Source: Methanolobus sp. (GTDB lineage: Archaea; Halobacteriota; Methanosarcinia; Methanosarcinales; Methanosarcinaceae). Taken from it: DNA of 64,000 nucleotides. Below are positions 1 through 10,728 of the stretch, one piece after another. Position numbers and translations under genes: made by a program. Below the pieces are notes generated by a model. The model was not told the DNA's origin and made no database searches. It saw only the letters and a program-made list of their open reading frames with translations. The DNA is taken from assembly GCF_016278365.1 (NCBI RefSeq), contig NZ_JADQBZ010000008.1:124001-188000 (forward strand), in the 5' to 3' direction. Position 1 is the first letter of the stretch, and the number at the start of each line of letters is the position of its first letter.

Positions 1-1
1 G

Positions 2-220
2 GCTGTGCGTCTTCATCTTACGGAAACAGGGGAACAGCTCATCCCGGAAGTAGTAAGAATAGACAGGGAATGGGAAGAAGCTGCATTTTCAGGACTTACA
101 GAAGACGAGAAGACACAGGCAAAACGACTGCTCCTTAAAATAACACAGAACAGTTACGAAACTGTTTACGAGAATGGTGATAAGAAATGGAAAGAGTTTC
201 CCCTGAAAGACATGCAATAA
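2..220 (+). CDS. MarR-family transcriptional regulator, C-terminal part only
   Basis: The reading frame is open from the first bases of the window, so the N-terminus and the start codon lie upstream. What remains is about 72 residues. It begins with the beta-wing end of a winged helix (the pattern LTETGEQLIPE) and continues into a long helix typical of the dimerisation region of MarR proteins. MarR proteins usually repress a neighbouring efflux gene and release DNA on ligand binding. The gene overlaps the following MFS transporter by 34 bases in another frame, which fits a regulator-exporter pair. The family assignment rests on the wing and on context only, since most of the DNA-binding domain is outside the window. 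Confidence 0.7.
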   Translation, partial: AVRLHLTETGEQLIPEVVRIDREWEEAAFSGLTEDEKTQAKRLLLKITQNSYETVYENGDKKWKEFPLKDMQ

Positions 221-1464
221 ATAGTCAAAATCAAAATTCAAAGCAAAAATATGAGCATTTAAAAATTATCGTGATATTATGTGCATCTATGCTGACTATT
301 ATGGGATCAGCTGCAGTTGCACCGGCACTGCCTGAAATGCTTGAATACTTTGCTGATGTGCCAAATGCAGGTCTGCTGGTATCCATGATAGTTACACTAC
401 CTGCACTTGGTATAATTATCAGTTCCCCTTTTATCGGTATCCTTGCTGACAGGTACAGCAGGAAGAAGATGCTCATGGCATCACTTGCCATATTCGCGCT
501 TGTAGGTGTCACCGGTGCATTCCTCAATACACTCTACATGATACTTGCCTTCAGGACATTACTTGGGGTAGGTATCGCAGGAATGACAATATGTGCCACG
601 GCACTTCTTGCCGATAACTATACTGGTGCCGAGCTGAAGAAAAAGATAGGACTTCAGGCAGCATGTATGGGTCTTGGGGCCGTGGTACTTGAAGTAGCAG
701 GGGGCGCCCTTGCTGACATAAGCTGGCATGCACCTTATTACATCTACCTGATAGCACTGCTGATAATTCCGGGAGTGATGATCTCAATAGGTGAATCAAA
801 AAACAGCAGCAATCATGACCACGGGAAGTTCGGAAATGTTATGGCAAAGAAGCAGATGCCCCTTAGAAGTATAGCTCTCATCTACATTGCTACATTCATA
901 CTCATGGTGCTGTTCTTCTCCGTACCCACAAAGCTTCCGTTCGTTCTGAGCGACATGGGCATCTCATCAGCACTAGTGATTGGAGCTTTAATTTCAATTA
1001 TCGGATTATTCGGCACAGTCGGAGGGCTGGCACACATAAGAGTATCAAGGTACCTGTCCGAGATAAATACGAATTTCGTCTCCTTTCTGGTATTTGGGGG
1101 AGGTATCTTTATCCTTTCCATAGCCCCGGATATTCGCACACTGATAATTGGATTGATAATAGGTGGCATTGGTTTTGGAGTCATAAACGCCACCAACATG
1201 AGCTGGCTTGGCAGGATCGCTCCGGAACACTCACGCGGCAGGATATTTTCCGGATTCACAACCGTACTCTTCCTCGGACAACTTGTCAGCCCTATAGTTA
1301 TTCAGCCCATACTCAAAACAGGTACACTCTACGATGCCTATGCATTCCTGGGAATTGCCGGAATCGTGCTGGGTCTTATCTTTGGCGTGGTCAGTAGCAT
1401 GAAAATCATCGAGCCTCCAGTCATAATTGCTGAACATCCTGTCAGAGTGGAATCAAGAGAATAA
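187..1464 (+). CDS. MFS transporter, probable multidrug or metabolite exporter
   Basis: This is a 425-residue polytopic membrane protein of the major facilitator superfamily, with about 12 hydrophobic segments beginning near residue 26. The loop signature GILADRYSRKK at residues 84-94 matches MFS motif A, between helices 2 and 3. The ATG at 187 lies inside the upstream MarR gene and is preceded by GGTGA a few bases before it; the next in-frame Met is already inside helix 1, so 187 is the best start. The coupled MarR gene suggests regulated efflux of a small toxic or signalling compound. The substrate cannot be read from the sequence. Confidence 0.88.
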   Translation: MERVSPERHAINSQNQNSKQKYEHLKIIVILCASMLTIMGSAAVAPALPEMLEYFADVPNAGLLVSMIVTLPALGIIISSPFIGILADRYSRKKMLMASLAIFALVGVTGAFLNTLYMILAFRTLLGVGIAGMTICATALLADNYTGAELKKKIGLQAACMGLGAVVLEVAGGALADISWHAPYYIYLIALLIIPGVMISIGESKNSSNHDHGKFGNVMAKKQMPLRSIALIYIATFILMVLFFSVPTKLPFVLSDMGISSALVIGALISIIGLFGTVGGLAHIRVSRYLSEINTNFVSFLVFGGGIFILSIAPDIRTLIIGLIIGGIGFGVINATNMSWLGRIAPEHSRGRIFSGFTTVLFLGQLVSPIVIQPILKTGTLYDAYAFLGIAGIVLGLIFGVVSSMKIIEPPVIIAEHPVRVESRE

Positions 1465-1551
1465 ATGCCAGACGGAATTCAGAGAACTATCTGCTGAACA
1501 ATGAAAGTTAATTAAACCACACTTACCATCACTCGTGTAAGAGAAAGAGAG

Positions 1552-1585
1552 TTGATGACCTCATGGTCATCAATGTATTATTTTT
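1552..1585 (+). terminator. Hairpin terminator of the MFS gene
   Basis: A perfect 9-base stem (TTGATGACC at 1552-1560, GGTCATCAA at 1565-1573) closes a TCAT loop and is followed by a T-rich run ending in TTTTT at 1581-1585. It lies 87 bases after the transporter stop and points with the gene. Archaeal terminators mostly need only the T tract, so the stem may instead stabilise the mRNA end. Confidence 0.55.
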
Positions 1586-1590
1586 AGCCG

Positions 1591-1626
1591 AAATCAAAAC
1601 AGTCGTGTGCCTTTCGGCACACGACT
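1591..1626 (-). terminator. Hairpin terminator of the carAB-argG operon
   Basis: An 11-base perfect inverted repeat at 1601-1611 and 1616-1626 directly abuts the argG stop codon. Read on the minus strand the loop is GAAA, a GNRA-type tetraloop, and the stem is followed by GTTTTGATTT. This is a strong terminator or 3'-end stabiliser for the operon that ends with argG, facing the transporter terminator from the other side. Confidence 0.65.
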
Positions 1627-2808
1627 TCACTTCTCAACAACTTTCTTATACAATCTCGCCTGGAAGCCATGGTACTTCGCGTAGCCTTCTGCGTCTTTCT
1701 GGTTGATGGTGGCGCTGTCGAAGGATACCATGTCCTCGGAGTAGAGGGCGCAGGGGGAGCCGCGGGCCAAGATCATGACGCTGCCTTTGTAGAGTTTGAC
1801 TGTGACGGTTCCTGTGACACGTTCCTGGGTCTTGTCTATGAAGGCGTTCAGGTCGTGGTAGAGGGGCTCGTCAACAAGGCCGGAGTATGCAAGCTCGGAC
1901 CACTGCTCGTCAACCATTTTCTTGAACTTGAGCTCGGCGCGGCTTAAGACCAGCTTTTCCAGATCCTTGTGGGCTGTGAGCAGCACTGTGGCTGCGGGGT
2001 GCTCGTAGTTCTCACGGGCTTTAAGACCAAGCACGCGATCCTCGATCATGTCCGTGCGGCCGACACCGTGGGAGCCTGCTATCTTGTTGAGCTTCACGAT
2101 GAGATCCACGCCGCCCATCTTCGTTCCGTCAAGAGAGACGGGGACACCTTTCTCGAAACCAATCACCAGGGTCTGTGCATCCGGTGCGTTTGCCGGGGAA
2201 ACCGTCCACTGGTAGATCTCCTCAGGGGGGATGAAGGCAGGGTCTTCCAGCTTACCGCCCTCGATACTGCGGCTCCATATGTTCTCGTCAACGCTCCATG
2301 GCTTTGCGGTCGTGACAGTCACGGGGATGCCGTGCTTCTTTGCATACTCTATTTCCCACTCACGGGTGAGGTTCATATCTCTCATGGGTGCGACAACGTC
2401 CAGGTCGGTGAGCCTGAAAACAGCCTCGAACCTGAGCTGGTCATTACCCTTGCCGGTGCAACCATGTGCCAGTGCAACAGCATTTTCCTTCCGGGCGATC
2501 TCAACGACCTTCCTGGCAATAAGCGGGCGGGCGATAGAAGTTCCCATCACATATCCCTCATAGTCGCCATTGGCCTTGATCAGGGGGAAGATGTAATCCT
2601 GCACGAACTCATCACGTGCATCAATTGTGAAGTGCTTGTTGCTGATCTTCTGCGCTTTCTCTTCGGCCTGCTTCACATCTTCTTCCGGCTGGCCCACGTT
2701 CACAGCTACAGTAATGACCTCATCGTAGCCGTATTCCTCTTTAAGCAGCGGGATACACACGGATGTGTCAAGCCCGCCCGAATAAGCAAGTACTACTTTC
2801 TTTGACAT
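1627..2808 (-). CDS. argG: Argininosuccinate synthase
   Basis: This 393-residue protein condenses citrulline and aspartate with ATP to argininosuccinate, the penultimate step of arginine synthesis in the cytoplasm. The N-terminus holds the ATP-pyrophosphatase P-loop AYSGGLDTS (about residues 8-16). GTSIARPL and [14 protein letters not shown] further on are the nucleotide- and substrate-binding signatures of the family, and the length is normal. The gene is the last of a minus-strand set carA-carB-argG; 35 bases separate it from carB, so carbamoyl phosphate production and its use in arginine synthesis appear co-transcribed. A strong hairpin follows the stop codon. Confidence 0.97.
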   Translation of the reverse strand: MSKKVVLAYSGGLDTSVCIPLLKEEYGYDEVITVAVNVGQPEEDVKQAEEKAQKISNKHFTIDARDEFVQDYIFPLIKANGDYEGYVMGTSIARPLIARKVVEIARKENAVALAHGCTGKGNDQLRFEAVFRLTDLDVVAPMRDMNLTREWEIEYAKKHGIPVTVTTAKPWSVDENIWSRSIEGGKLEDPAFIPPEEIYQWTVSPANAPDAQTLVIGFEKGVPVSLDGTKMGGVDLIVKLNKIAGSHGVGRTDMIEDRVLGLKARENYEHPAATVLLTAHKDLEKLVLSRAELKFKKMVDEQWSELAYSGLVDEPLYHDLNAFIDKTQERVTGTVTVKLYKGSVMILARGSPCALYSEDMVSFDSATINQKDAEGYAKYHGFQARLYKKVVEK

Positions 2809-2843
2809 ATTATCTGGTCCTGAAATTCATTAAGAGCTAGCCA

Positions 2844-5800
2844 TCATTTAACTATCTCTTTATGGTATTCATTGATTGATTTTACAGTCCCCTCGCCCAA
2901 TTTCATCGAAGTTATCGCGGAGGCTGCTGCAAGTGCTGCCTGGATGGTCGTGATATAGGGTACCTTGAAGTCCACAGCCGCACGGCGTATCCTGGAACCG
3001 TCCTTACGCGCCTGCTTGTTAGTCGGCGTATTTATAACAAGAGCAACCTCGTCCCTGCGCATCATATCAATGACATTGGGGCTGCCGTCATGAACTTTCT
3101 TGACAATTCCCATCTCTATGCCATGCTGCTCAAGGAACTCGGCAGTGCCTTTGGTACCGACCAGATCGATCCCTGCAACCTTGAGCTTGCGTGCAACTTC
3201 CAGCAATTGTTCTTCATCCACATTCCTTATGGACATGAACACCTTGCCATTAAGAGGCAGTATGTTATCAGCGCTGAGCTGGGCCTTGAAGAAAGCACGC
3301 CCGTAATCATAGTCAATGCCCATTACCTCTCCGGTACTCTTCATCTCCGGCCCGAGCACAGGATCGGCACCTGGTAGTTTATCAAATGGTAAAAGTACTT
3401 CTTTTACAGCAACATGTTTTATCTTTGGCTCTCTCTCCAGGTTGTATCCGAGTTCCTTCAGGCTTTTGCCAATTATCACCTGTGCAGCTATCTTTGCCAG
3501 CGGTAGTCCTACAGCCTTGGATACGAAAGGTATTGTCCTGCTTGAGCGCGGATTAGCCTCAAGAATATAGACAACGTCTCCCTTTTTGGCCATCTGGAGG
3601 TTTACCAGGCCTTTCACATTCAGTGCAAGTGCTATCTTGCGTGTATAGTCGCGCACAATTTCCAGCGTTTCCTCGGAAAGGGACTGCGGTGGGATAACAC
3701 ATGCGGAATCACCTGAGTGGACACCTGCTTCTTCGATGTGTTCCATAATGGCACCAATAAGTACGTCTTTGCCATCACACACGGCGTCGACATCTATTTC
3801 CACCGCACTCTCAAGGAAATCGTCAATGAGTACCGGATGTTCAGGAGACACCTTTACAGCTTCGCGCATGTAGCGCTCCAGGTCATTCGTGTCATAGATT
3901 ATTTCCATGGCCCTGCCACCCAGTACGTAGGAAGGCCTGACAAGTACAGGATAACCGATTCGTGTAGCGATCTCGACCGCCTGGGCCTGTGACTTTGCAT
4001 AACCTGCATCCGGCTGCCTGATGTCCAGTTGCTGCATCAGATGGTTAAATTTCTCACGGTCCTCAGCTACGTCTATGTCTGTAGGAGAAGTACCGAGTAT
4101 AATGGTATTGAGGTCCTCACGCCTCTTAAGCTCCTTCTCAAGCGGCATTGCAAGATTGATGGATGTCTGGCCGCCAAACTGGACAAGCACACCGTAGGGC
4201 TTTTCTTTTTCAATTACATTCATCACATCTTCAAGAGTAAGCGGCTCAAAGAACAGCTTGTCGGAAGTATCGTAGTCAGTAGAAACAGTTTCAGGATTAT
4301 TATTAATGATCTGGGCCTCTATGCCCTGTTCCCTTATTGCCGTTACTGCGTGCACAGTACAGTAATCGAACTCTATACCCTGACCTATCCTTATGGGTCC
4401 CGAGCCCAGTATAATTATTTTCTTACGGTCAGTGGGCTGCGATTCACACATAGTCTCATAGCAGGAGTAATAATATGGAGTTGCAGCTGCAAATTCCGCA
4501 GAGCATGTATCTACCATCTTGTAGGTAGTGGTTATTCCTGCTTCCCGTCTCAGGTCGTTGATCTCTTCTCTGGTCCTGCCGGTATGATTTGCGATCTTGG
4601 AGTCAGTGAAACCCATACGCTTGCTGCGCCGTAGAAGATCTAAGGACAGTTCGCCTGACTTTGCATTCTCATGCAGGGCATTTTCCATGTCCACTATGTT
4701 CCTGATCTTCTTGATGAAGAAAACATCTATTCCTGTCAGATGGGAAACCTCTCCGACGGTGAACCCGTTTCGAAGAGCATAGTAAATAACGAATAGCCTT
4801 TCACTGGTAGGGGTCTGTAGCAGGGTCCTGACCTCGCTGCTGCTCCATTCATCGGAACCAAGATCCATCTTGATATCGAGGGAACGGATAGCTTTCTGCA
4901 GGGACTCTTCTATTGTACGACCGATAGCCATTACTTCGCCGGTGCTCTTCATCGCAGTTGTCAGCGTTTTGTCTGCGTTGACGAACTTATCGAAAGGCCA
5001 CCTGGGTATCTTGGTAACAACGTAGTCAATGGTCGGCTCAAAAGAAGCCGGTGTCTGTTTTGTAACGTTGTTGAGTATCTCGTCAAGCTTCATACCAAGT
5101 GCGATCTTTGCTGTAACTCTGGCTATCGGGTAGCCGGTTGCTTTTGAGGCAAGTGCGGATGAGCGGGAGACACGGGGATTGACTTCGACTATCCTGTAGT
5201 CGCCATCCTTGAGGGCGAACTGGATATTACAGCCCCCTTCAATAGCAAAAGTGCGTATGATCTTGATAGCTGCAGTCCTGAGCATCTGGTGCTCCTGGTC
5301 ATTGAGGGTCTGTGAAGGTGTTACCACAATGGACTCGCCTGTGTGGACTCCCATGGGATCCAGGTTCTCCATATTACAAATGACTATGCAGGTGTCATTT
5401 GCATCACGCATGACCTCATACTCGAACTCTTTCCATCCGAGTACGCTTTCCTCTATAAGCACCTGGTGGATCCGGCTGCGCCTGAGTCCCCTCTCACATA
5501 TCTCAAGGAGTTCCTCCCGGGTATGGGCAATACCGCCGCCTGCGCCTCCAAGGGTATATGCGGGACGGATGATGAGTGGAAGTCCAAGTTCATCAATGAC
5601 TTCCTCGGCTTCTTTCAGGGATGACACGGCCCTGCTGCGCGGGACCTTTTCTCCTATCCTCTGCATGGTCTGCTTGAACAGCTCACGATCCTCTGTGTTC
5701 TTTATAGCATCAAGGGATGTGCCCAGTAATTTCACCCCATACTTTTCCAGGATGCCATGCTCTGCAAGTTCACTGGTCAGATTAAGTCCGGTCTGCCCAC

Positions 5801-6071
5801 CGATACCCGCAATGATACCGTCAGGCCTTTCCTTCTCGATTATCTTCTCAATGGACCTGTAGTCAAGAGGCTCGATGTAAACGGCATCGGCCATCTCGGG
5901 ATCTGTCATGATGGTTGCCGGGTTAGAATTCACAAGCACGACCTTGATCCCTTCTTCCCTAAGGGACCTGCATGCCTGGCTGCCAGAGAAGTCAAACTCT
6001 GCCGCCTGGCCTATCATTATCGGCCCTGAGCCGATTAAAAGTACCTTTTTGATATCTTCACGTTTTGGCAT
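2844..6071 (-). CDS. carB: Carbamoyl-phosphate synthase large subunit
   Basis: This 1075-residue large subunit makes carbamoyl phosphate from bicarbonate, ammonia (from CarA) and two ATP, for pyrimidine and arginine synthesis. The two homologous halves are visible: each starts with a K-x-x-I/L-GSGP-type motif ([13 protein letters not shown] near residue 10 and [13 protein letters not shown] near residue 553) and contains an ATP-grasp domain. The linker between them is the oligomerisation domain, and the last about 140 residues form the MGS-like allosteric domain. Length is full and a single uninterrupted chain is encoded, unlike some methanogens where carB is split. Three bases separate it from carA upstream. 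Confidence 0.98.
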   Translation of the reverse strand: MPKREDIKKVLLIGSGPIMIGQAAEFDFSGSQACRSLREEGIKVVLVNSNPATIMTDPEMADAVYIEPLDYRSIEKIIEKERPDGIIAGIGGQTGLNLTSELAEHGILEKYGVKLLGTSLDAIKNTEDRELFKQTMQRIGEKVPRSRAVSSLKEAEEVIDELGLPLIIRPAYTLGGAGGGIAHTREELLEICERGLRRSRIHQVLIEESVLGWKEFEYEVMRDANDTCIVICNMENLDPMGVHTGESIVVTPSQTLNDQEHQMLRTAAIKIIRTFAIEGGCNIQFALKDGDYRIVEVNPRVSRSSALASKATGYPIARVTAKIALGMKLDEILNNVTKQTPASFEPTIDYVVTKIPRWPFDKFVNADKTLTTAMKSTGEVMAIGRTIEESLQKAIRSLDIKMDLGSDEWSSSEVRTLLQTPTSERLFVIYYALRNGFTVGEVSHLTGIDVFFIKKIRNIVDMENALHENAKSGELSLDLLRRSKRMGFTDSKIANHTGRTREEINDLRREAGITTTYKMVDTCSAEFAAATPYYYSCYETMCESQPTDRKKIIILGSGPIRIGQGIEFDYCTVHAVTAIREQGIEAQIINNNPETVSTDYDTSDKLFFEPLTLEDVMNVIEKEKPYGVLVQFGGQTSINLAMPLEKELKRREDLNTIILGTSPTDIDVAEDREKFNHLMQQLDIRQPDAGYAKSQAQAVEIATRIGYPVLVRPSYVLGGRAMEIIYDTNDLERYMREAVKVSPEHPVLIDDFLESAVEIDVDAVCDGKDVLIGAIMEHIEEAGVHSGDSACVIPPQSLSEETLEIVRDYTRKIALALNVKGLVNLQMAKKGDVVYILEANPRSSRTIPFVSKAVGLPLAKIAAQVIIGKSLKELGYNLEREPKIKHVAVKEVLLPFDKLPGADPVLGPEMKSTGEVMGIDYDYGRAFFKAQLSADNILPLNGKVFMSIRNVDEEQLLEVARKLKVAGIDLVGTKGTAEFLEQHGIEMGIVKKVHDGSPNVIDMMRRDEVALVINTPTNKQARKDGSRIRRAAVDFKVPYITTIQAALAAASAITSMKLGEGTVKSINEYHKEIVK

Positions 6072-6074
6072 CGT

Positions 6075-7169
6075 TTACTTCCTCCCTGCAAGTTTCAAAA
6101 CCTTGTCAAAGAACGGCTTTTCGGTATCCATCGGGCCCGGATGTGCGTCAGGGTGATATTGCACGCTGAACATATCGAGATATTTGTGGGATATTCCCTC
6201 AACGGTCTTGTCGTTCGCGTTAACCTGGGTCACCTGGACATCTGCCTGCTCAAATGAGTTTGGATCCACCGCAAAACCATGGTTCTGGGATGTGATGTGC
6301 ACTATGCCTGTTTCGAAGTCCTTTACCGGCTGGTTCGCACCCCTGTGACCGAACTTCAGCTTGTAGGTATCTCCGCCAAGTGCCAGGGATATGATCTGGT
6401 GCCCCAGGCAGATACCAACTATTGGTAATTCGCCTGCAAGCTCTTTAACGGCTTTGATCCCGCCGGTCGCTGCCTGCGGGTCTCCGGGACCGTTGGAAAG
6501 GAAAAGCATATCAGGCTCATACGAACTGATCTGCGAAGGTGATGTGCTCGCCGGTACTACCGTGACATCCATGCCACGGGCCAGCAGGCTTTTTTCTATG
6601 CTCAGTTTCCTTCCGAAATCCATGAGCACTACATTTACCGGGTTATTGGGATCACGCAAAGGACTTTCTATCCTGAAAGGCTGTGGACAGGTAACTTTTG
6701 ATATAAGGTCAAGCTCTGAGATATTTGGCAGTTCCCTGGCAAGCCTTACAGCTTCTTCACCATCATCGCTGCCATTTATAAGAGCTGAGCGCATTGTACC
6801 ATATTCACGGCTCTTGATAGTGAGCATACGTGTATCCACGCCGGAGATGCCGGGTTTTCCCGCATCTTCCATTAACTTGAAGATCGTCTTCTTCGAAAGG
6901 TAATGGGACGGCTCCAGGCACTCTTCCCTTATAACAAGGCCCTCTGCCTTGACGCCGTCTGACTCAAAACAGCTTTCGCTGACACCGTAATTACCAATTA
7001 GTGGATAAGTGAACATGAGGATCTGACCCTTATATGACGGATCGGTCAAAGCCTCCTCATAACCTGTATATTGAGTGGTGAAAACAAGTTCCCCGGTAAC
7101 GATACCTTCGGCACCGAACCCGGTGCCTTTAATAATTGTCCCATCTTCTAAGCCTAGTACTGCATTCAT
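6075..7169 (-). CDS. carA: Carbamoyl-phosphate synthase small subunit (glutamine amidotransferase)
   Basis: This 364-residue small subunit hydrolyses glutamine and channels ammonia to CarB. The N-terminal CPSase domain starts with LGLEDGTIIKG. The C-terminal class I glutamine amidotransferase domain has the nucleophile elbow GICLGHQ with Cys near residue 254, and the catalytic His-Glu region QYHPDAHPGP near the C-terminus is modified only slightly from the usual QFHPE pattern. It is the first gene of carA-carB-argG. A TATA-like box about 33-41 bases upstream of the start supports transcription from here with a short leader. Confidence 0.97.
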   Translation of the reverse strand: MNAVLGLEDGTIIKGTGFGAEGIVTGELVFTTQYTGYEEALTDPSYKGQILMFTYPLIGNYGVSESCFESDGVKAEGLVIREECLEPSHYLSKKTIFKLMEDAGKPGISGVDTRMLTIKSREYGTMRSALINGSDDGEEAVRLARELPNISELDLISKVTCPQPFRIESPLRDPNNPVNVVLMDFGRKLSIEKSLLARGMDVTVVPASTSPSQISSYEPDMLFLSNGPGDPQAATGGIKAVKELAGELPIVGICLGHQIISLALGGDTYKLKFGHRGANQPVKDFETGIVHITSQNHGFAVDPNSFEQADVQVTQVNANDKTVEGISHKYLDMFSVQYHPDAHPGPMDTEKPFFDKVLKLAGRK

Positions 7170-7202
7170 TGTAAGAACCTGCGTCTACATGTAAGGAATA
7201 GG

Positions 7203-7210
7203 CTATAAGT
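7203..7210 (-). promoter_or_regulatory. TATA box for carA-carB-argG
   Basis: The minus strand reads ACTTATAG about 37 bases upstream of the carA ATG. With the usual archaeal spacing of about 25 bases, transcription would begin near 7181, giving a leader of roughly a dozen bases. This is inferred from sequence pattern and spacing. Confidence 0.5.
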
Positions 7211-7261
7211 ATTGCGATGGAATTACATGAGTAGCCATCATAATCTAAAAAAGTGAAGGAA

Positions 7262-8344
7262 TTACCTTATCTTTCTAATGAATGAATACACTATACCCGA
7301 TACTATAACAAAAGATATTAATAAGACTGATACTATAAACTTTTTAGGTTCATCTGTTGCAAAGGCTCTGACATTGTTTATATGAGGATTGATTTCTGCA
7401 TAATTCTCTTTTTCCATATATTCTACAGTGGAAACCTGTTCTGATTGCTCGATCCTGAGCTTTAATACCCATAGATTGTATGCATCAACTTCATTAGTAG
7501 ATACGTAAGCGATATGATGGCCATCAGGACTCCACACAGGCGCTCTCTCGCTTGACTTGTCCATTGTGAGCTTTTTCATTCCCGTACCATCTACGCGCAT
7601 GATCCACAGATCATAGCTGCCATCCCTGTCGGATGAAAATACAATCATATCGCCTTCCGGGCTGTATGCAGGCTCTATATTGTCGAATTCATCCTCATTC
7701 AGGCGAGTTGCTTTGACCGCATCCGGCTCCTTGGTGTATATGTCACCCTCAAGGGAATATAGCAGCCTGCTTCCATCCGGGCTCCAGGATGGGGAGTTCT
7801 CGTCACCCTTGTCATCGGTGATCTGCACGCTTTTCTTGCTGCTGATATCCATTACCCATATATCATAGTTCCCGGAAATTCTGGAAATGTAAGCCAGACT
7901 GCGACCGTCGGGGCTCACCACGGGGCTCCTTGAATCGGATGTTCCGGTCAGTTTCATATTATCGCTTCCATCAGCATTCATCACATGCAGGCTTATATAA
8001 CGTGCTGAGTATGCAGTCCTGCTTTCAGTGGCGTAATATATCTTAGTGCCATCATGATTGAATACCGGGTCTCCAGACCATGCAAGAGTGTCATAGAGTT
8101 TTTTTGTGCCCGAACCGTCCGCATTCATAACCCATATTCCCTGGTTATATGCATATGTCAACTTCTTGCCATCCGGGCTCCACGATGGATGATTATACCC
8201 TTTACCATCTGTCAGCCTGATGTCCTCGTCTACAATAATGGCTCCTGCTCCGCATGCAAGTGGTAGCAACAACAATAACGCCAGAAATATGAACAAAATA
8301 TCCAGACAATATCTTGTTTTAGTAAAAGATGAATGCATCTGCAT
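7262..8344 (-). CDS. TolB/WD40-like beta-propeller protein, membrane-anchored
   Basis: This 360-residue protein has an N-terminal hydrophobic segment ending in a lipobox-like LPLAC (about residues 27-31). At least five PD40-type propeller blades follow, each with a phrase like SPDGKKLTYA, SPDGRSLAYI or SPEGDMIVFS, then a C-terminal membrane helix (about residues 337-355) with a basic tail. It is therefore an extracytoplasmic six- or seven-bladed propeller held in the membrane at one or both ends. Such proteins usually bind partners rather than catalyse. It starts 10 bases after the gatE stop on the same strand and so is probably co-transcribed with gatE. No functional link to translation is obvious. 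Confidence 0.78.
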   Translation of the reverse strand: MQMHSSFTKTRYCLDILFIFLALLLLLPLACGAGAIIVDEDIRLTDGKGYNHPSWSPDGKKLTYAYNQGIWVMNADGSGTKKLYDTLAWSGDPVFNHDGTKIYYATESRTAYSARYISLHVMNADGSDNMKLTGTSDSRSPVVSPDGRSLAYISRISGNYDIWVMDISSKKSVQITDDKGDENSPSWSPDGSRLLYSLEGDIYTKEPDAVKATRLNEDEFDNIEPAYSPEGDMIVFSSDRDGSYDLWIMRVDGTGMKKLTMDKSSERAPVWSPDGHHIAYVSTNEVDAYNLWVLKLRIEQSEQVSTVEYMEKENYAEINPHINNVRAFATDEPKKFIVSVLLISFVIVSGIVYSFIRKIR

Positions 8345-8353
8345 TAAAATATA

Positions 8354-10255
8354 TTAAGTGGATATATATATATTAATCTTTTGTTGTAGGGTTTCACTTA
8401 ATATCTTGCCATCTACCTTGCCTCTGAACTCAGCCATTACCACACCCATCAACGGCCCGACTGCAGCAGGTCCTTTTTCCCTGACAAAGCTACTACGATC
8501 CTCTATTATCTGGTCTATGAACTTCTCGACGAGAGTGATGTCCATTCCTCCAATTCCAAGCTGTGAAGCCGCATCTTCAGCGCTAAGGCCAGGTTCCCTG
8601 GCAATCGCTCTTAATATACTATCTATGGCCTCCTTAGATATCCCGCCGTCAGCTACCAGACTAAATACATCCAGGAAATGACAGTCTTCCAGCTTGTCTA
8701 CCTCTACACCGTCACGCCTGAGTTCCGGAAGCATCCCTGTTAGTGTTCTAACTACAAGAGTGGCAGTGACAATGGTATTGCCTTCAAAGCGCTGCATCAG
8801 TTCCTCGAACAGAGGCAGGTGAGAGGAATAAACTATCTTCTCGGACAGTTCCCTGTGAAGGCCGTAATCCGACTCAAAACGCTTTGCACGCTCGGTCAGG
8901 ATTTCTGGTATTTCTATGGATCCAAAATAAGCTGGTGAGATTTCCACTTGCGGGACATCAGTCTCGGGATACATCCTTGCAGCCCCCGGGAGCGGCCGCA
9001 GGTAGGAACTATTCCCGTCCGGTAGCGCACGGCGGGTTTCTTCCGGCACTCCTTCAAGGGTTTCCCTTGCCCTGATAATTACACTTTCCATGGCGCCTCT
9101 TGCGCGCACTTCAAGATCAGCCACCATCACAACAGCATCATTCTCAGTTGCACCGACAGCGCGGCGCAGCATATTAACCTCTTCGGCTGTTATGCCGTAA
9201 TTGGGAAGCTCATCAGTGTGAAAGATGCCGCCAACGCCCGAGGTCTTGGCCCGGTCAGAGAACTCTGTCCCGATGCGCCTTCCGGGCTGCACTTCCCTGC
9301 CAGTGAAGCCGGCAAAGCCCGGCAGCAGGACTGCAAGCACTTTCCCCTTTTTCAGTGCATTCAGGAGAACCTTGGACTTCGTACCCCTGAAAACATCAGT
9401 AACATCGAAAACAGTATCACATACAGAAGCCCCTCTTGCGAGGAGTTCATCTCTGATGGCGAGCAGGCTGACCTGCCGTTGTACTTCGCGCTCGACGATC
9501 GTCTCTATCATATCCAGTGCCTGCACACCTTTAAGCTCAACACGGGCACCTTTTGCTATAGATATGTTGACATCCTGGCGTATGGTACCCAGACCACGCT
9601 TGACCTTTCCTGTGGAGCGCAGCAGCATCCCTATCTGCTGTGCAGTTTCCTTTGCGTGGGCAGGAGAGATTATATCCGGCTCCGTGCCTATTTCTACCAG
9701 CGGGATGCCAAGACGGTCAAGTGAGTAAATAATGGAATCACCCTTATCCTCTATCTTCTGGCATGCCTCCTCCTCAAGGCAAAGCACACCGACACCTACA
9801 GGCCCTACGGATGTATCAATAATACCATCCTTTGCCAGGAAGGCTGTCCGCTGGAAACCAGAAGTATTGGAACCATCCACCACTATCTTGCGCATAACAT
9901 GCACCTGATCCACCGGCCTCATACGCAGGAGCTTGGTGATGCAAAGCGCAATGTCAAGAGTCTCCTTGTTTATCTCTGTTGGCGGCTCATCATCATTCTC
10001 AACCAGGCAGGTGGTGTCATACCCTTTGTATATATATTTGCGCTTCAGTTTGGATTGTTCAAGAGCTGCCCTGTCAGTCTCACCCATCTCACTTTCTGTG
10101 GGGCGTAAGTAACGGAAGAATTCATAAGTTGATTCACCAAGGTCCCTTATAAGAGTGGGGCATCTGCAAAATAGCTTCTGTTTTGAATCAAGTTGCTGAT
10201 GGATCTCAAGACCGCATTTCAGACCCAGTCCGGCATAATCGAATTTATCGCTCAT
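8354..10255 (-). CDS. gatE: Glutamyl-tRNA(Gln) amidotransferase subunit E
   Basis: This 633-residue archaeal GatE works with GatD to convert Glu-tRNA(Gln) to Gln-tRNA(Gln) by amidation. The N-terminal half is a GatB-like kinase/amidotransferase core with [12 protein letters not shown] and zinc-type cysteines (FCRCPT). An inserted GAD domain (about residues 285-410), found in GatE and bacterial AspRS, follows, and the C-terminus is the YqeY-like tail domain that contacts the tRNA D-loop. Length is normal. GatD is not in the window. The gene is divergent from the hdrCB cluster across a 473-base gap. Confidence 0.97.
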   Translation of the reverse strand: MSDKFDYAGLGLKCGLEIHQQLDSKQKLFCRCPTLIRDLGESTYEFFRYLRPTESEMGETDRAALEQSKLKRKYIYKGYDTTCLVENDDEPPTEINKETLDIALCITKLLRMRPVDQVHVMRKIVVDGSNTSGFQRTAFLAKDGIIDTSVGPVGVGVLCLEEEACQKIEDKGDSIIYSLDRLGIPLVEIGTEPDIISPAHAKETAQQIGMLLRSTGKVKRGLGTIRQDVNISIAKGARVELKGVQALDMIETIVEREVQRQVSLLAIRDELLARGASVCDTVFDVTDVFRGTKSKVLLNALKKGKVLAVLLPGFAGFTGREVQPGRRIGTEFSDRAKTSGVGGIFHTDELPNYGITAEEVNMLRRAVGATENDAVVMVADLEVRARGAMESVIIRARETLEGVPEETRRALPDGNSSYLRPLPGAARMYPETDVPQVEISPAYFGSIEIPEILTERAKRFESDYGLHRELSEKIVYSSHLPLFEELMQRFEGNTIVTATLVVRTLTGMLPELRRDGVEVDKLEDCHFLDVFSLVADGGISKEAIDSILRAIAREPGLSAEDAASQLGIGGMDITLVEKFIDQIIEDRSSFVREKGPAAVGPLMGVVMAEFRGKVDGKILSETLQQKINIYIST

Positions 10256-10728
10256 GAATTATCTCACCAAATGATTTTCGCATACAAGTCGGTTCATTCA
10301 TCCAACAGCCTCAGAATGTATAAAGGTATTGTTCATCGACATGATTTTCAAAAGTCCGCGTATAAAGCCTGAACAAGAATAATCGAAAGGTTTATCATAT
10401 ACAATCATTTACAATCCATAGGTTATTCTGCTATGTACAAAGGTAGCGATAATTATTGCACTTATAGTATCAGTATCAATTCCTCACTACATGCATCAGT
10501 AGGCAGATGCATTAAAGGGGCCGGAGCATGGTGATATTTAGTGTAAATCTCCATAAGCCCTGCAAGTTGTTTTGCTCAGTTGGGCCATAGTGTCCTCACA
10601 TAATATGTTCTAAAGTGAAGAATTATAAGAATCATTCATGATAGATGCGAAGCGTTTATAAGGGATAATCATGTACAATATCTTGTTGAAAGACTAATTA
10701 TTAATCATTATGGATAGGAGTTTGCAAG
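10256..10728. other. Intergenic region between gatE and hdrC, promoters only
   Basis: No open reading frame or RNA gene is recognisable in these 473 bases. On the minus strand CTTTATAC near 10319-10327 could be the gatE TATA box. On the plus strand a TATA box serves hdrC at 10655-10662. A related AT-rich block at about 10390-10417 (GTTTATCATATACAATCA) resembles the hdrC promoter block at about 10654-10680 (GTTTATAAGGGATAATCA) in layout and may be a second promoter or an old duplicate. Confidence 0.5.
10655..10720 (+). promoter_or_regulatory. hdrC promoter and ribosome binding site
   Basis: TTTATAAG at 10655-10662 is a good archaeal TATA box and predicts a start near 10685. AGGAG at 10716-10720 lies 8 bases before the hdrC ATG at 10729, giving a leader of about 44 bases. 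Confidence 0.6.

Noticed and set aside
1969-2805. 278-residue open frame antisense to argG
   Set aside because: It exactly shadows argG on the other strand, has low-complexity Cys/His-rich content and no ribosome site. A codon-bias shadow.
4029-4634. 201-residue open frame antisense to carB
   Set aside because: Inside a highly conserved enzyme gene; no motif, no start signal.
10390-10680. Two similar AT-rich blocks as a possible small RNA gene between gatE and hdrC
   Set aside because: No stable fold or terminator is visible. The similarity is best explained by promoter elements.
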